Origin: Strigops habroptila | Lineage: Eukaryota > Chordata > Aves > Psittaciformes > Psittacidae | DNA length: 64,000 nucleotides | Assembly: GCF_004027225.2 (NCBI RefSeq) | Contig: NC_044277.2 | Span: forward strand, 36,629,812-36,693,811 | Direction: 5' to 3' | Part shown: positions 38,359-51,780 of the stretch, piece by piece | How the letters are laid out: each line of letters opens with the position of its first letter | How positions within the stretch are numbered: the stretch's first letter is position 1 | Position numbers and translations under genes: made by a program | Notes under the pieces: generated by a model | What the model was told of the DNA's origin: nothing | What the model saw: the letters and a program-made list of their open reading frames with translations, nothing else | The model's database searches: none

Positions 38359-41300
38359 GTAAGGGGCAGGTGGGGAGTTACCGGTCGGCCCGAGGATTGC
38401 CTCGTACCCTGCTTCCCTGTCCTGGGCGAGGGAACCCAAAGGGGCGTTTACTGTGAGGGTGGTGAGATACTGGCACAGGTTGCCCAGAGAAGCTGTGGGT
38501 GCCCCATCCCTGGCAGTATTCAAGTGTTGGACGGGGCTTGGAGCAACATGGTCTAGTGTAAGGCGTCCCTGCCCGTGGTAGGGGGGTTGGAACTAGATGA
38601 GCTTTAAGGCCCCTTCCAGCCCAAAACGTTCTATGAAACCCTGTCAGTTTCTGTGTGGAGTGAGTGTGGGTTTGCTTAAAGCTGTTATCAATAATGTTAC
38701 ACTATATATATCTTTTTAAAAAATCTTAAAATAACTAAAGCTTATCTAAAAGGAGTTGTAGTACTGAATAATTAAAGCAGAGAAGGTGAGTCTTAGTCAG
38801 GTAATGCATGTTTATTTGCTACCTAGTGACTAGGCATCGTAATTGATCCTCCAGTGTCTCAGTGTTTGGAATTCTTTCAGGTGGTGAATGTTATGCATGT
38901 AGGAAACCGGGGGTTAATTTTGTTTTCAGTGTGTAGTATTTTCTGTTTGTATAGTGCTAATTTTCTTTCTTGGATCCTTCAGGGATATTGGCACAGGAGT
39001 GTCACTTTGATAAGTTTCACAGATTTGGAAGTTCTTATATTGCAGCTTCATACGTGAAGTTTTTGGAATCTGCTGGTGCCCGAGTTGTGCCAATAAGGTA
39101 GGTTTTTATATCCTTACATGTGGGTAATAATTGCTGAATTTAAGGGTGCCATCTTAGAGGCACAGAAAGCAGTTGTGCCACTTTTTAGAGTGTTTAAAGC
39201 TCCTTGAAGACTATTTGAAGATACCATAATTTGCAAGGAGTTTTAGAAGCAGACGGAATAAAAGCAGGCTGAAACATTATTGTAAGAAGAAATATTAAAA
39301 ATTACATTTATTTGAAAAATACTATTTTTTTTACCTGTAAAATTGCCCTCCAGAGTTTGCATCCGTAGTTTTTTGAAGTTAGCATATTCCGTTTAATGTA
39401 TAACACCCCACAAACACACATAGGTATCTAGATACATATATACATACTATCTTTGTCACATTGCGTAGTCCTAGAATTCAAGTAGTGGAGGGAGGCTGTC
39501 AGTACTCCTTGAAGAAACCAAAGTCCAGTTCTGCTCAAACTGTGAGTCACTAACTCGCCATGTAGTGTTTTATGTTGGTTGTTGGTTAAAAAGTAGCCGA
39601 GTAAGTAACAGAACTGGCAATATTTCATAGCCAACAGTTAGCTATAAAATAGTAAACCCACTGAAATCAAATGTTAAAATTATAATTGTCAGAACTTAAA
39701 AACAATACTAATGCAGCTGTGGAAAATTATGGTAGGATATATCTACACAGTCAAATAAGAGCACCAGTTAAGTGCCTGAACTAGAAGCAATGTTACTCAC
39801 ATAGCTGGTAGAGCTTTCAGAATGTTTGCTGACCATAAGCTTCATCCATCAGTGGAGGCTTCTAAGTCTGGCAACTAAGTTAGATGCAGTAAAGCTGGAC
39901 TCTTTGAATATACTCAGTGTATCAGTTCTGCAGGAGTGTTGCCACCTTGTTGGTTTGCTGATATTTTGCTGATGCTGAGGACTTTCTCATCTTTGCACCT
40001 CTTAACTACATCTTTGCTGAAGAATGGGTGTGACCCACTGTTTGCAGCTCTGCCCTTCTGGGAATCAATTGGAAACCGGAGTTGCCAGTCTGCAGGAAAT
40101 AATAACCATGCCACTCATATAAATGTCAAATTTAACAAGTGCCTGTAAAGGGGTCTCGGAGTACCTAATCCTGAACTGTACTTGACAGGGCCCTATTGTC
40201 AATTTTGTGGGTTGAGCTCTTTCAAGTGAAATGTTTCATTTGATATGGGTCTATTTTATTCTGTTTAAAGCATGCTTTCTACATATTTTCTGTGTCTCAG
40301 CTTTCTGTTCAATAATGATGGTATTTTTGTGGTTAAATATGCATTTTTCATATGTATTCTGTAACTATATACTTGGTGTTTCAGATTAAATCTTTCAGAT
40401 GAAGAATATGATAAAATATTCCACTCCATTAATGGGTAAGTTTTGAGCACTGATTTTTCTGTTGAAAGATGTGATAGTTCTGGTATTGAGCTTTGCTGTA
40501 TTCCCAAGAACACTTCCTACTCTCTTGAGAGGTTGTGCTGAGTGCTTCAGACACGCAAATATGTTCAAAGACAGAGCACTATTTCATCCGATGTTGGTCT
40601 GCTGCCTTTCCTTCCTTGAGGAGCACGTGTCAGATAATCTGCAACAGTGCCAAGGCTCATCTTGACATTTTCCTGTGCTTGTCTGCAGGCAGAGAGAAGT
40701 GGCATTACAGTGGTTAACAAGCTTACAAGTGAAAACTCCACTTCCTCTTTGTTAATTTTTTTCCTCATTTGAGTGATCACGTATATTTAATAGCACTTGC
40801 TGGGTGTTTCATTCTTGTTCCTACCCTTTCTTCCTTCTTCTAGTCCTTATCTTCTTTACCACAGAAGTTTCTGATTTCCAGTCTCTTCTACCCCTTTCTC
40901 TATGGGTGCTTTCTCTTGTTGCTTGAATGTCCTGTCTTTGCCTGTCATGGTTCCGTGGCTTAGGTCTTTGTTGGACAAACATTCTAACTTTCCAGCTGCC
41001 CTATGGCATGTGTTGTTCCTACATTTTAAGTGTGGGATAATGTGATCTAATTTAACACAGTTTAATTGTGGACTAAACAAAATCAAAACCTTTTATGTTT
41101 GCCTGGTGCTACAGTGGACTTTAGAAGAGTTAAATCAGCTGATGCTATACTTCACAGGCTTGATTGTATGTGGGCCCGTAACATGTGATTGAGCTACTTG
41201 TAGTCATGAGATCAGCATCTTAAACCATGAATGTTTTTGTTAAGCTTATGCATATACTAGAATGTTAATCAACATGTATAGAACTTTTAGATTTAGCCCT

Positions 41301-44300
41301 GTGGCTGTCTCGGGGGAGCATTGTCCTCTTATGCTCCACATCATGCCCTGCACGCTAAGACCTGGGTCTTTACAGTCTTGCGGTATAAGCAAATGTAAGA
41401 CAGTGACACTTTCTCCTTGGTTTCTTCTCATGTTGGAGGCAAAATGAATAATTTAATCCATTTCTCATGGCTTTCAGCCTCTCTTTGGTTGCTAGAAGGA
41501 CTTATACCAATGGGGTCTCCCATTCTTTCTACCTCACCAACTACCTTGATGCAGAAGAGGGTGTTAGGCAATTAGATCCGGTACCCCTATACTTATGTCT
41601 TTGCAATGACTGGCAGTTTGGTCTGTGCTATGTAGGTGGGTAAGGCCACTCTAGATTTCCTCTGTTTGCCCTCCACTGTCAGCTAGTGGCTTCCACAGCA
41701 TAGATGTGTATAAATAAGAAATAAGATCCCTTGAGGGAAGGACTCTCCATTCGGGGGAAACTTAATATAAGAGGTACCTTGATATTTCATTTTGCAGGAG
41801 CTGAGCTCCAGGTTCTTTGCAGTTGAAAATTATTTACTGTATAACACCACTTTCTTAAAATCATGACATTTACTGTATTAGATACAGAATGTTACGAATA
41901 TAGCAATGTACTCCTGGGATAGCCTTTGAAATGCAGTGTATGTCACCGGCTCTAGCCAGTTAGAGATACTGGAATACACGTAGTTGCATTTCAATCTGCT
42001 TAGGACAATGTCAAGCCATTATCATTGCTACTTAATGGGTTACTTCCTTTTAGCATTAGCAGAAATGACAATTGTTTTTCCTAATTAGTATTGGCCAGTT
42101 TTTGGTTTGAACAAAAGGAACAAGTGAAATAAGTTTTCCACTACTTTTAGGTAAGGATCACCGTATTTGTCTAAGTAGATCTCTGTAGGAATCTATAATC
42201 TGACCTGTTCTGAAAGTATCTTCAGCTGTATTAATTTTCTATATTGGCACTGGAGAGTAATCTGATGGCGGGGGGGTTGGAACTAGATGATCTTAAGGTC
42301 CTTTCCAACCCTAACTATTCTATGATTCTATGAATACTGCTCTACTTTTTTGCCAAGTATTTGGTGGCTTTTGCGTGATTTTGTGCATCATTCACCTTAA
42401 AATAAACCGAGTCACAATGGTATAAATGCACACTCAAATGCTCAGGATCATTTGAGGTGTTAGTTGTTTCTAGGTACTTGTTAGTGTCTCACTGATATAG
42501 GTTGCCATTTCCAGAGCACAGAAGTGTAGAGAAAATCCTTCAGCCATTTTGGTGAAAAATCAGCAACTGGTGGATGTGGCTTGAGTAAATCTGCTTGGGG
42601 TTCTGCCGCAATGGGTTAGGGAGTGCTCACACGTTCAGTTCTGTTGGTTCTGTGGCTACTGTTCCGGTTACAGCTAGAAGAGACTTCCTTTATTACATAT
42701 TACTGCCTCTGATAGCACTTTTGTTTGTTCACATCATGCATGCATGTGAAAACTCTGCTAGACTGCACTGAGTCTTTTTCTTTTGTGGTATTTGGGTTTG
42801 AGGAGCAACACAAAGAATAGCCATTGCTGATTATTTACTGTGGTGGAAAAATACTGTGCCCTGTTTCTTTGAAATTGTCTCTGAGATTATTTTGTCATCT
42901 TCAGCTACATCAGATCCTGTGTGACCAAAGGTTACGGCCAAACATACTTTTTTTCCCTTTTAATAGGGACATTTTGGGCTGTCTTGTCTGCCATAGGAAG
43001 GTCACTCTGCCACGGCCACAGTTCTTCTTCTTCACTGAAATGGAACAGGATGAATTAAGATCAGGGTCAGGATTTTAAAGTGGTAGGGAGAGCCACCTAA
43101 CAGTCAGGACAGGATCTGATGGAGTCATGGGATGTAACCCTTTTGTATGTCAGCTGAAATCTGTATTTTTCTTGTATTTTCTATTTACTCTCCTCTTCCT
43201 TACATTACACTAGGCTTGGTCACCACTTTGTGATAGTTACTATTCTTCAGTAGAAGAACACTAAGATTTAGGATATGAATTAAAGACTAAGACACCTAAA
43301 CTTCACTGTCTGTGTGTGTGCTAGCTGTCTAAACTCCTGTAATTAATGTCATGCTAGTTAGTACAGCCAGTGGAGCCTAACGGGCTATTCAGCCTAGTGA
43401 CTTAGGTTTCTGCTCTAGAAAAGCTATTTGAGTCTCCATTGACTTTTCTGACTAGATCCCTGGAAGCTTAGATAACTATCTGTAGATTTCTGAAGTGTAG
43501 GTGCCTGAATCTAGACCCGAATCCTACCCTTAAAACCACTATCAGACCTTTCTCTGTGTGCATTGTCCAGGTTTTAGTTTAATCGCCATTGCTAATCAGA
43601 CTCTTGCATGTTGCCTTTCAGGGTACTTTTTCCAGGAGGTGGTGTGGATCTTAAGACTTCACAATATTCCAGGGTTGCTAAGATATTTTACCACAAGGCA
43701 TTAGAGGTAATTACTAAGGAACAGTCTGTTCTTGTTATTGTCACTGTTCAGAGATCAAAGTGACAGGGAGGCTCATATTTTCATAATTCTGCACTGGCAT
43801 CAGTGTGTTAACTGTAAGCCCAATAATAAGTAGCTCATTGCTGGCTTCTGCATAAAAAAAACATTTAATAGCTTAAGATTCAGACTTCTGACACCCTCTC
43901 CTGTTATATCTTGTGTCATGGTCTTAAACTCCCAATTTCTTCAGGTGAAAACAGTATCGTTTATTCATTGTACTTGAGGCTTATGGCTATGTGGAACTTG
44001 CAATAAAGTAACAGTAATGCCTTCAAAAAGTGCAAAGTGTCCTTTGACATTAAATGTTGAACAAAGATGTACATAGATGTAATCATTTGTAGAAGTCCTA
44101 TGGCTAAAGTTTAGACTGAGAAGGAATTTTAGAGAGACTCTCAAACCAATTTACAATAATATAACATTAAGTCTTCCCTTCGCCTATATGTTACAGCTAG
44201 TGAAACACCTTTACTCTTACTTGTAGGTAGATTTAAATATATCTTTGCAGGCACAGATGGGGATCTACATTAGCATGTTACACCATTTTAGCTATTTATT

Positions 44301-47300
44301 TGCATTGGTAAGTATAAATATAGCAGATTTTTAAAGTAAACAGTAGCTTAATTTACAGCATGCAAAAAGGTAGGAAGAGCATTTGAAAGGTTATCTTGTT
44401 AATATTTATATGATCATTAGCTTTATTAAGAAAAAGATTGAATTTCTAGGAAAGCTGTTTCTTTCAAAGAACATCAGGAAGGCTTTGAATTCTTACTGAA
44501 CATTTAATTCTCTTGGAGCATTAAGAGGTGGAGTTTTTTTCAGTTACTAATCAGCACATTTTGAAGTAAAATTTGCATTGTGGAAAGGCATGGAGATTCG
44601 CTGAGCTTTATATACAATCCCTATGATTTGTTAAGGATCTTCTGTATTCAAATCGCATAAAAATGTAATTTTTCTTCCTTTTTTTCCTCTTTACTGGCCT
44701 TATTTTATTTTCAGTTAACATTGATTAAAATAGTCACAGAAGTCATGCTTTGGAAAACTTTGCCCAATTCTAAAGGCAGTTATGGGTAGTGCTTAAACAG
44801 TTACCATGGTAGAAGCGTTCATCAGCAGTGAGGAATTCCTCTTGTACCCTTGCTGCCAACTTCCCAACAGCAGACAAGGAAAGCACAGGCAGTGGTATTT
44901 GCAGGACCAGTCAGCTGCTGCGGTTCAGTAATCAAGTTTCCTACTGTTCACTTCCCGTGACACGAATGTTGTTGTTCTTTTGTCTGTCTTCAATCGTGGT
45001 GATTGTTAGTCCATTGCCTTAAACCTGAATCTTGAAAAGACTATCTCACTTCTATGTGAGACAATCTCATTTGTCTCTTTGAAACTGCTCGCTGTGTGAA
45101 GTACGGCCTGTGTCTTGGTATGCAGTACTAGGGCAAGGGGTTCTTGTTGTTTGCAGTCCTATTACAAAATTCTGTTGGCATTTCACAATGATTAACTCAA
45201 TAGTGTATGTTGTAATTTTGTGATCAGAGTGGCAGGTTTATTAGATGGTAGGTGTACTTCAGGTGAGTGAAAGGCAGAAAGTAATTTTCAGTTCATCATA
45301 GGTAACCCTTTCTAATAAGTCAGGGTTTTTTTTCCTGTGCTATTTGTGCTGATTGTGTGTTTTGATTTTCATCTTTTGAGACTTAATCGGTGTTATAAAA
45401 TACTGGTAGTTTTACTAATGTAAGGTAAGCTATAATAGTCAAAAGTATATTGTCAGGTATGGAATTAATTGTACTTTATGTTTTTTAAAAAATGTATAAG
45501 AGTTCCTTTTCATTTGCAAATGTTCACAATGAGAAATGACTTGGTCTGGCTTTTCTTTAATAGGAGTAGAGGATGTGAAATGCTAATCTCCATCCAAGTC
45601 AATAGAATTGTACTAGCTAGGCAAACCCCCAAATGAAATACTGCTTTCCAGCTTTTAAACTAGTTCTTAAAATGTGATGTCTAGGTGTTGTTTAATATAT
45701 GCTTAGCCTCCAGGCTAATGTTTATTGAAAAAAAGAACAAAAGGAACAGGGAGGGGGGCACAAAGTGTTATGATTCAGTTGTAGTAGTTCCTAAACCGTA
45801 GTGTATTTTTTGCCTTTAGTGGCTTTATTCCTCACTTACATAAAAGACAGGCAGTGTTGCAAGTCCTGTGTCTAGCTACGCACAGGTGGTCATGAAGACT
45901 TTGCAGTACTATTGGCCTTCTTCCATGTTTTGCTCTGAGAAGAAGTAGTTACATGGGCTTTTATTACCATACTACCAGTAATGCAGTAGGGTAACGTTTT
46001 TATTCTAAGCGTGTAGTTTCAGCTTTCTCAAAAACGGCTTTTGAGCAGCAGCTCATAGGGGTGTGTGGTATGATGCGGTATGCATAACTTAAAAATGTTT
46101 AGAAACAAGTTAAGAAGGACTACTCAGATTTCACAAAGCCCGGAGTTCTGAAACATCCCAGTCTCTAACATGCACTCACTACCAGGAATAAACCGTACAA
46201 TAATGCAGATTTTCATTGTGTGTATGCACTGTGCTTATTGAAGTGACAGGAAACTAGTTGTGTTCTCTTCTTCCTTTCCTTTTCTCCTTTTTACTTTCAT
46301 CTCTTGTTTTTGCGCTTGTCTGTCAATTCTTCTTTTGAAAGTGATTATCACTTTTTTTTATGCTGTTTAAACTCACAATTTATCTTTTTGGAGCACAGCT
46401 CTAAAAACTAGTTAAACAAGCATATAAGTATGTTACTTAGACTGTAGCCATCCTAGTAATAGGATTTATGTTTTCTTAATTCAGATGGGTGGGCACAGGC
46501 ATTCGGACATTGCAAAGGACCCTTGAATGTGATCATAACGTTTCATATAAAAGTATGAATTGTAATGAGTAGGCATTCTCTCAAGATGGTGACAGACTGG
46601 TTTGTGTCTCTTCTGATTGCCTTTATAGAAATGTTGCCATTTTGTGATTTCTGATTAGGCTGCTCTCAGTATTACTTATTTGTGGAAAGAACAGTCAAAC
46701 TGCTATCGTTAGGCTCAGTTTACTGCTTCAAGGACGTGTATATACTCTAGCCTTCATATTTCGGGAGAAAAGCTAACAGAGTCTGTGTTTAGTTCAGTTC
46801 TAATTAAACCGTTACAATTCCTTTACTAGCAGTTGTACTGCCACAGTAGTTTTACCTCTCACCTACACAAGAGAAAGCAAAAAGAGTAGGAAGTTCTCTT
46901 TAGTCTTCTTTCTGTAAATTTTCAGTACTTTTTTCTTATGTTGTTGTTTTTTATTTTGAAGGCTAACGATAAAGGAGATTATTTCCCAGTATGGGGAACA
47001 TGTCTTGGACACGAAGAGCTTACGTATCTCACAAGTGGCAAAGTTTTGCTCGTTAATACCAAGACAAATGGTTTTGCACTCCCTCTGAACTTTACCTCAG
47101 GTGAAAAATCCATTACATCTCCTGTCTGAGTTTTGCTGAGAGGTCTTGTGTTTTGTTTGTAATAAGTATGCAGGGGTGAATGTTTGGGAGTTTTCTGATG
47201 GTTATCGTGTTAAATTGGTTCTTAATAAATTATCATAACTGTTTTTATAATGTCAGTGCAAACCTGTCACTTCTAAAGCAGAGATGTGAGCACAAGCCAT

Positions 47301-50300
47301 TTGAAACCAGCAGCAGTCAGCAAAACCCACACTTGTAGTTCTTTGAGTCATTTGATAATTTGGACCTACAAAAATAATGTGGGTTTAGGTTCCTTTTTTG
47401 TTACAGAGTTGAATAAAATTCATTGGTCCAAAACCTATCAAGCTCTGAGAGCAGGTGATTATGTGTTTTTCAAATTGCATCTTTCCTGATGACGAATATT
47501 AGGATTGTTGTTCCACTTCTACAGTATTGAAATTGGAGAGATCCCTTAAGACATAGCTGTACCACTCAGCAACACTGGTAAAATGTGGGTTTCTGTTGCT
47601 ACTTTATCCTTTAATTTGTGAGTAATACATCTGTGGGCCATATAGCATTCACAAATTCTGTCATTTGTGCTCATTGTGAACGGAAAGTCACTGAAATGAG
47701 TGGCAAAGAACGATACTTGTTTTAATGGGAGCTTTAGATAGCATTAAAGTTGGGTCCTCTCTGGGTCAGGACTGGAGGGCAGTGGTAACAGCACATTGGA
47801 AACCTGTTTTAGTTATTTAACTGATTTTCCTTGCAGCATATTCTAAAATCATAAAGTTATAGTACAAATAAAAGTTTAATGTAGTATTTAGTTAAATTTG
47901 TCTCTTGCTCAGTATTAATGCATCTAGTGGACTGCTGGCAGCTTGAGTAATGGATAATACGTGTTTTCATTTTTCTTTGTAACAGCTGCAAAAACCAGTA
48001 GATTATTCAAGAATTTCCCTGATGATGTATTACATGCACTTGCTACTGAGCCATTGACATCAAACTTTCATATGTGGAGCCTCTCCTTGGAGGTATTTGG
48101 TCATTTTATTTCCTGAACACAAATGCATTTGCTTTGTTAAAACTAGAAATAAATGAGCAAATAACACATCTTTCTCCTGACTCCTTATCACAGAATTTCA
48201 CAAAGAATGAAGAGCTTCGTAATTTCTATAATGTTCTGACCACTAACACCAATGATCAAGTGGAGTTTATATCTACCATGGAAGGTAGGGAAATGAATTT
48301 CCTTTGTAAACTGTGACTGTAACAAACTAGTTCTTTAGACGTGTTGTGGCATTGATGTTAGCTTGTACTGCAAGCTTGCTGTTAGAATAACAGGGTGAGC
48401 ATCAGCCCTGTCAGTGCTCTAGCTGTGAGCAGCATACTTTGTACACAGGGATATTTTATCTTTTGAGTTCATGTCTGTGAGCCTAATTAATTACTTCTCT
48501 CACCTGCTGTTCCCCTTTCAGATACGCTGGTACACTTTAGCACTAGAATATGAGTGCTGTGATGTGAAGTGTACGGCACTCATCCTGAAGTAGTTTAATC
48601 CCTCTGCAGTGCAATGTGCCTCTGTTGAACCTTACTTTCTGTCTGTCTGCTTATGCTTGTATTCCTGTGATGCTCTGTATCTGTTTGTTGTACTGCAAGA
48701 ACAATTCAGGGTACTGAGGTAACAGCAACCTTCCTCATTGCTTTAGTAGCAATACTGATTATTGCCTCCTCTAAAAGCCTTTTTTGTTATTTACTTGTGT
48801 TGCCTAGATTTTGCACAAGGTTTGCTGAGATCAAGAAACAAGTTAGCTCTTTAGGGAGTGATTTATCTTGGTCAGCACACTACTAGCAGCTCTACAGTAA
48901 GGCTCAGCTGTCCACCCATGGGATTCTTCTGTATGGCCTACTGGCTGTCCTCCAGAAGAGAAGAATAGCAATTTGATCAGAAAACCTGATTAGGCTAATG
49001 ACAGGCATCTCTTGTGCCTGCAAGTGGTTTATCACGGAGTAGTCATCAGCTGCTCTGCTGCTCTTCTCTGTAAGAGAATTAAGGACTGGCTTCCCCAGCG
49101 CACAGGCCTGGCACAGAGCAGATGGGAGCTGCCCCTTGATTGACTGGGCCTTCAAAGAGATCCTAAGACTTGGATCTGTCCCATGGAACTGCCAGGGATA
49201 TCCTGTGTGGTGGTGAATATTGTATGTTGAGTGATGCTGGCAGTAGATAGGAAGTTTTGAGACTGATACAATTGTAACATTATTTTTTAGTGCGTATATA
49301 TATATTTAATTCTGAAATGAATAATCAAAAAAGTGGTGTACAAAAATCTTCTTGCGTGGAATGATACCCTTCTTTTAGAATATCTATTTTTTTATTTCAG
49401 TTCTACTGTGACTTAAACAGTTTTACCTTGCTGCTTAAGCTTTTGTGAAACTGTTGATAGGTGAGGTGTTTGTAACATATCCTTTGAATTCTTTTGTGTA
49501 AGACTAAGCACGTAATTCTTTAGGTATAGACCTTGCTTATGTGCTCTGTGTTTGTTACAGCATACAAATATCCAATTTATAGCGTCCAATGGCATCCAGA
49601 GAAAAATCCTTTTGAGTGGAAGAGTTCACCAGGCATTCCTCATTCCCCGTCAGCTGTAAGAGCAGCATATTATATAGCTGACTTCTTCATTAATGAAGGT
49701 AAAAAGTTTATAATCTATAAATGTCGTTTTTTAGAGTGAAGCATTAGTGAAAATCTTTGAAGATGACAGACCTCTTTTTCAGCTGTCAGAGTTCAGTACC
49801 TCTTACTGCTTTCTGAGAGGATTACTCTGCAAGCTTTATAGGTTTATAAAAAACCAAGGGATACTAGAAATAGAATGGCTTAGTAAAAGTGACATTAAAA
49901 GGCCAGGCATTCCTCACTCAAAAGCATTGTTTGTGCTGTGACTTTTTACCATTTCAGGTGATCACTGTACATTTTAGCCTCTCTTGCACAGAGACAATGA
50001 AATTAAAAAAATACTCTGTTCATACTTACAGAAGTTTCTTGAATTCCAAACTGAGTTATAGTCATTCAATGTATTCTTAGTTTTGCTTGCAGAATGTATG
50101 CACCAAGATTATAAATACTTCTTGGGCAGTATACGAATGTATCAAAGGGGTGCAGTGTGGTGCCCAACAGTTATGTACTATAGACAGCACAAGAAGTTTT
50201 TGAATTTTACAGAGCTTCTAATTTGTTTATACTGTAAGAAGCTGGAAGTAACTAATGTATAAAATATTGATAATTTATGACACTTCTGGTCTATTTACTA

Positions 50301-51780
50301 TAAATAAGCAGGGTATAAATACAGGAATATTAAAAAATTACTTTATTCCTTTATTTATACTTACTAAACCATTCTGCTGAAATATAATCTTCATCTTTTA
50401 AATCGACTATTTATGAAATTGTCTTACCTGATCGACTGGAACTGTGAAGAACATAATCAATAACCTAATTGAACTTGGTCTCTAAATTTGTTCTCTAATC
50501 AAGAGTCACGTAAAAACCAAACAGTTTTTTAAAGAAATGCAACTTGTTCAACCTGGTCAGTGAGAGTGTAGAAATAAAAGTTGTGCTTTTTACAAGTTCA
50601 CGGCTCTTTTTCTGCATAATTCTACTCCCCTTTGTGAAAAGGCAGCAAAATCACGTAAAATGCCTTGGCAGTATCCAGAAGCTTACTGTATTTTAAGAAT
50701 TTTGATAAGGTACTTATGGGAGACTAAGACAAAGATAAAGGGAAAACCAGGAGAAAGTGTAGTGTGAGTCTGCTGTTTCTTTTGTAGTCTACTACTAGAA
50801 TGCAGCATGTTTTCTCATTTTGCTTGCTATGTTCGCTAGTGTCTGCACACTGTATTACAGGCACAAGTAAGCTTGCTTAGGCCATTATCCAAGTAAATGG
50901 GGCAAAAAAAGTGCCAGCTCTGCTCGTAAGTCCTGCTGAGGCATAGTGCCTGTGGGTTCTTTTATATATGTACACACATGTAATGAGCTTGTGCATGGTA
51001 CCACACAGATGTGTCACTAGCTTTTGGATCTGTTGACCTTCAATTCTAGTAGAGTAAACTTGTGTCAGCCAGCTCTGTGTGTCTGCTGCCATCTCATATA
51101 CCATATCATGAGCTATTACTCTTCATCAGCTCTCCAATAGGTGTACAGGTGCTCCTACTGAGTACTTCATATTGTAACATTGCAATGAGTGATTGATGGT
51201 TTTAGCTGACGTAAGGCAGAACGTCTTCCTTAACTTTGAAAATAAATCATGGGGTGAAAACTGTTTTCAGCTGGCAAAAATATACTCATCTATGATCACT
51301 TAATAACTAAACCATCCTATTGAAATGCCATTTTCATATCTATCCGTCTTTTATTTTAGCTTATGTAGAATTGCCAATGGGATAAACCAGACAAGGATTC
51401 AGGTTTTATTTTGTTTAATATTCTCATGGATAAATATTTTTGTACAGGCTTGGCTTTAAATTAATAATTAAATTTCTCCCTCCCCAATAATAAAATATGC
51501 TATAACCAGCTTTATGAAGATGTATCTTCAGTTCCTCACATCCAAGTTACTGTAATTCCATTTGTTGTTATACTACACAGAATAACTTGCTTTGCCAGGA
51601 AAGATACTATCAAGTAGGATAACAGTAAAGTGATCTGTACTTTTACAATGTTTTACAGCCCGGAAGAGCCTGCACCATTTCCCCAGTGAAGCTGAGGAAA
51701 CAAAAGAATTGATTTATAATTATACTCCAGTTTATACAGGAACATTTTCTTCATTTCAGCAAATCTATTTTTTTGATTGA
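38235..51780 (+). CDS. GGH: gamma-glutamyl hydrolase, complete, 9 exons
   Basis: Lysosomal or secreted peptidase of family C26 (class I glutamine amidotransferase-like fold). It trims gamma-linked glutamates from folate and antifolate polyglutamates. Coding exons are 38235-38358, 38983-39097, 40385-40435, 43622-43706, 46962-47100, 47986-48092, 48194-48284, 49561-49698 and 51659-51780. They total 972 nt, giving 323 residues (human 318). Residues about 1-33 form a signal peptide with a Leu/Ala/Val-rich core. The nucleophile C139 sits in GTCLGHEEL and the catalytic H249 and E251 in VQWHPEK. N-glycosylation sequons are N168-F-T, N208-F-T and N304-Y-T; the last is followed by Pro and may be poorly used. 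The start at 38235 has G at -3 and G at +4. All introns are GT-AG. The gene lies downstream of TTPA, as in mammals. Confidence 0.97.
38451..38637 (+). mobile_element. CR1 3' end in GGH intron 1
   Basis: Contains GGCACAGGTTGCCCAGAGAA, then GGAACTAGATGAGCTTTAAG, CCCTTCCAGCCC and TTCTATGAAAC. This is the CR1 3' end in the same orientation as GGH. It starts about 92 bp after the exon 1 donor, at the edge of the CpG island. Confidence 0.88.
38983..39097 (+). CDS. GGH: GGH coding exon 2
   Basis: 115 nt, acceptor CCTTCAG, donor GTAGGT at 39098, ends in phase 2. It encodes GILAQECHF and then [20 protein letters not shown], the first strand and helix of the amidotransferase-like fold. Confidence 0.96.
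40385..40435 (+). CDS. GGH: GGH coding exon 3
   Basis: Only 51 nt. Acceptor GTGTTTCAG, donor GTAAGT at 40436, phase 2 at both ends. It encodes [16 protein letters not shown] between split Arg and Gly codons. It was recovered from homology and phase; it is too short to stand out as an open frame. Confidence 0.95.
42266..42334 (+). mobile_element. short CR1 3' tail in GGH intron 3
   Basis: Contains GGTTGGAACTAGATGATCTT, then AAGGTCCTTTCCAACCC and ATTCTATGATTCTATGAAT, including the 8-bp ATTCTATG terminal repeat. Only the last 70 bp of the element are present. Confidence 0.88.
43622..43706 (+). CDS. GGH: GGH coding exon 4
   Basis: 85 nt after a TTGCCTTTCAG acceptor; donor GTAATT at 43707; ends in phase 0. 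It encodes [20 protein letters not shown], containing the PGG turn that helps form the oxyanion region in this fold, and ends KALE. Confidence 0.95.
46962..47100 (+). CDS. GGH: GGH coding exon 5 (nucleophile exon)
   Basis: 139 nt, acceptor TTTTGAAG, donor GTGAAA at 47101, ends in phase 1. It encodes [15 protein letters not shown], in which the Cys (C139) is the nucleophile, and ends PLNFTS with a glycosylation sequon. The acceptor tract is T-rich but ends in the less common GAAG. Confidence 0.96.
47986..48092 (+). CDS. GGH: GGH coding exon 6
   Basis: 107 nt, acceptor TTTGTAACAG, donor GTATTT at 48093, ends in phase 0. It encodes [16 protein letters not shown] through [15 protein letters not shown], matching the human LAVEPLTANFHKWSLSV region. 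The first few residues diverge from human. Confidence 0.95.
48194..48284 (+). CDS. GGH: GGH coding exon 7
   Basis: 91 nt, acceptor CTTATCACAG, donor GTAGGG at 48285, ends in phase 1. It encodes [20 protein letters not shown] and then VEFISTME. It begins with an N-glycosylation sequon. Intron 6 before it is only 101 bp, the shortest in either gene. Confidence 0.96.
49561..49698 (+). CDS. GGH: GGH coding exon 8 (catalytic His exon)
   Basis: 138 nt, acceptor TTTGTTACAG, donor GTAAAA at 49699, ends in phase 1. It encodes [20 protein letters not shown], with the catalytic H249 and E251, then [20 protein letters not shown]. Confidence 0.97.
51659..51780 (+). CDS. GGH: GGH coding exon 9 (terminal)
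   Basis: 122 nt including TGA, after a TGTTTTACAG acceptor. It encodes [20 protein letters not shown] and ends with the family's C-terminal PVYTG..SSFQQ..FFD pattern, matching human PIYTGNISSFQQCYIFD. Confidence 0.96.

Larger units (their letters stand above)
38040..38450 (+). promoter_or_regulatory. GGH: GGH CpG island and promoter
   Basis: GC-rich, CpG-dense block covering the GGH 5' flank, exon 1 and the first part of intron 1. No TATA box was seen. It holds an ETS-like CCGGAA core at 38121-38126 and a ZNF143/THAP11-type motif at 38126-38144. A CR1 fragment begins at the island's downstream edge. Confidence 0.8.
38359..51658 (+). other. GGH: GGH introns 1 to 8
   Basis: Introns are 38359-38982, 39098-40384, 40436-43621, 43707-46961, 47101-47985, 48093-48193, 48285-49560 and 49699-51658. 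They hold two CR1 fragments (38451-38637 and 42266-42334). The rest is AT-rich DNA without recognised genes or RNA genes. Confidence 0.85.
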
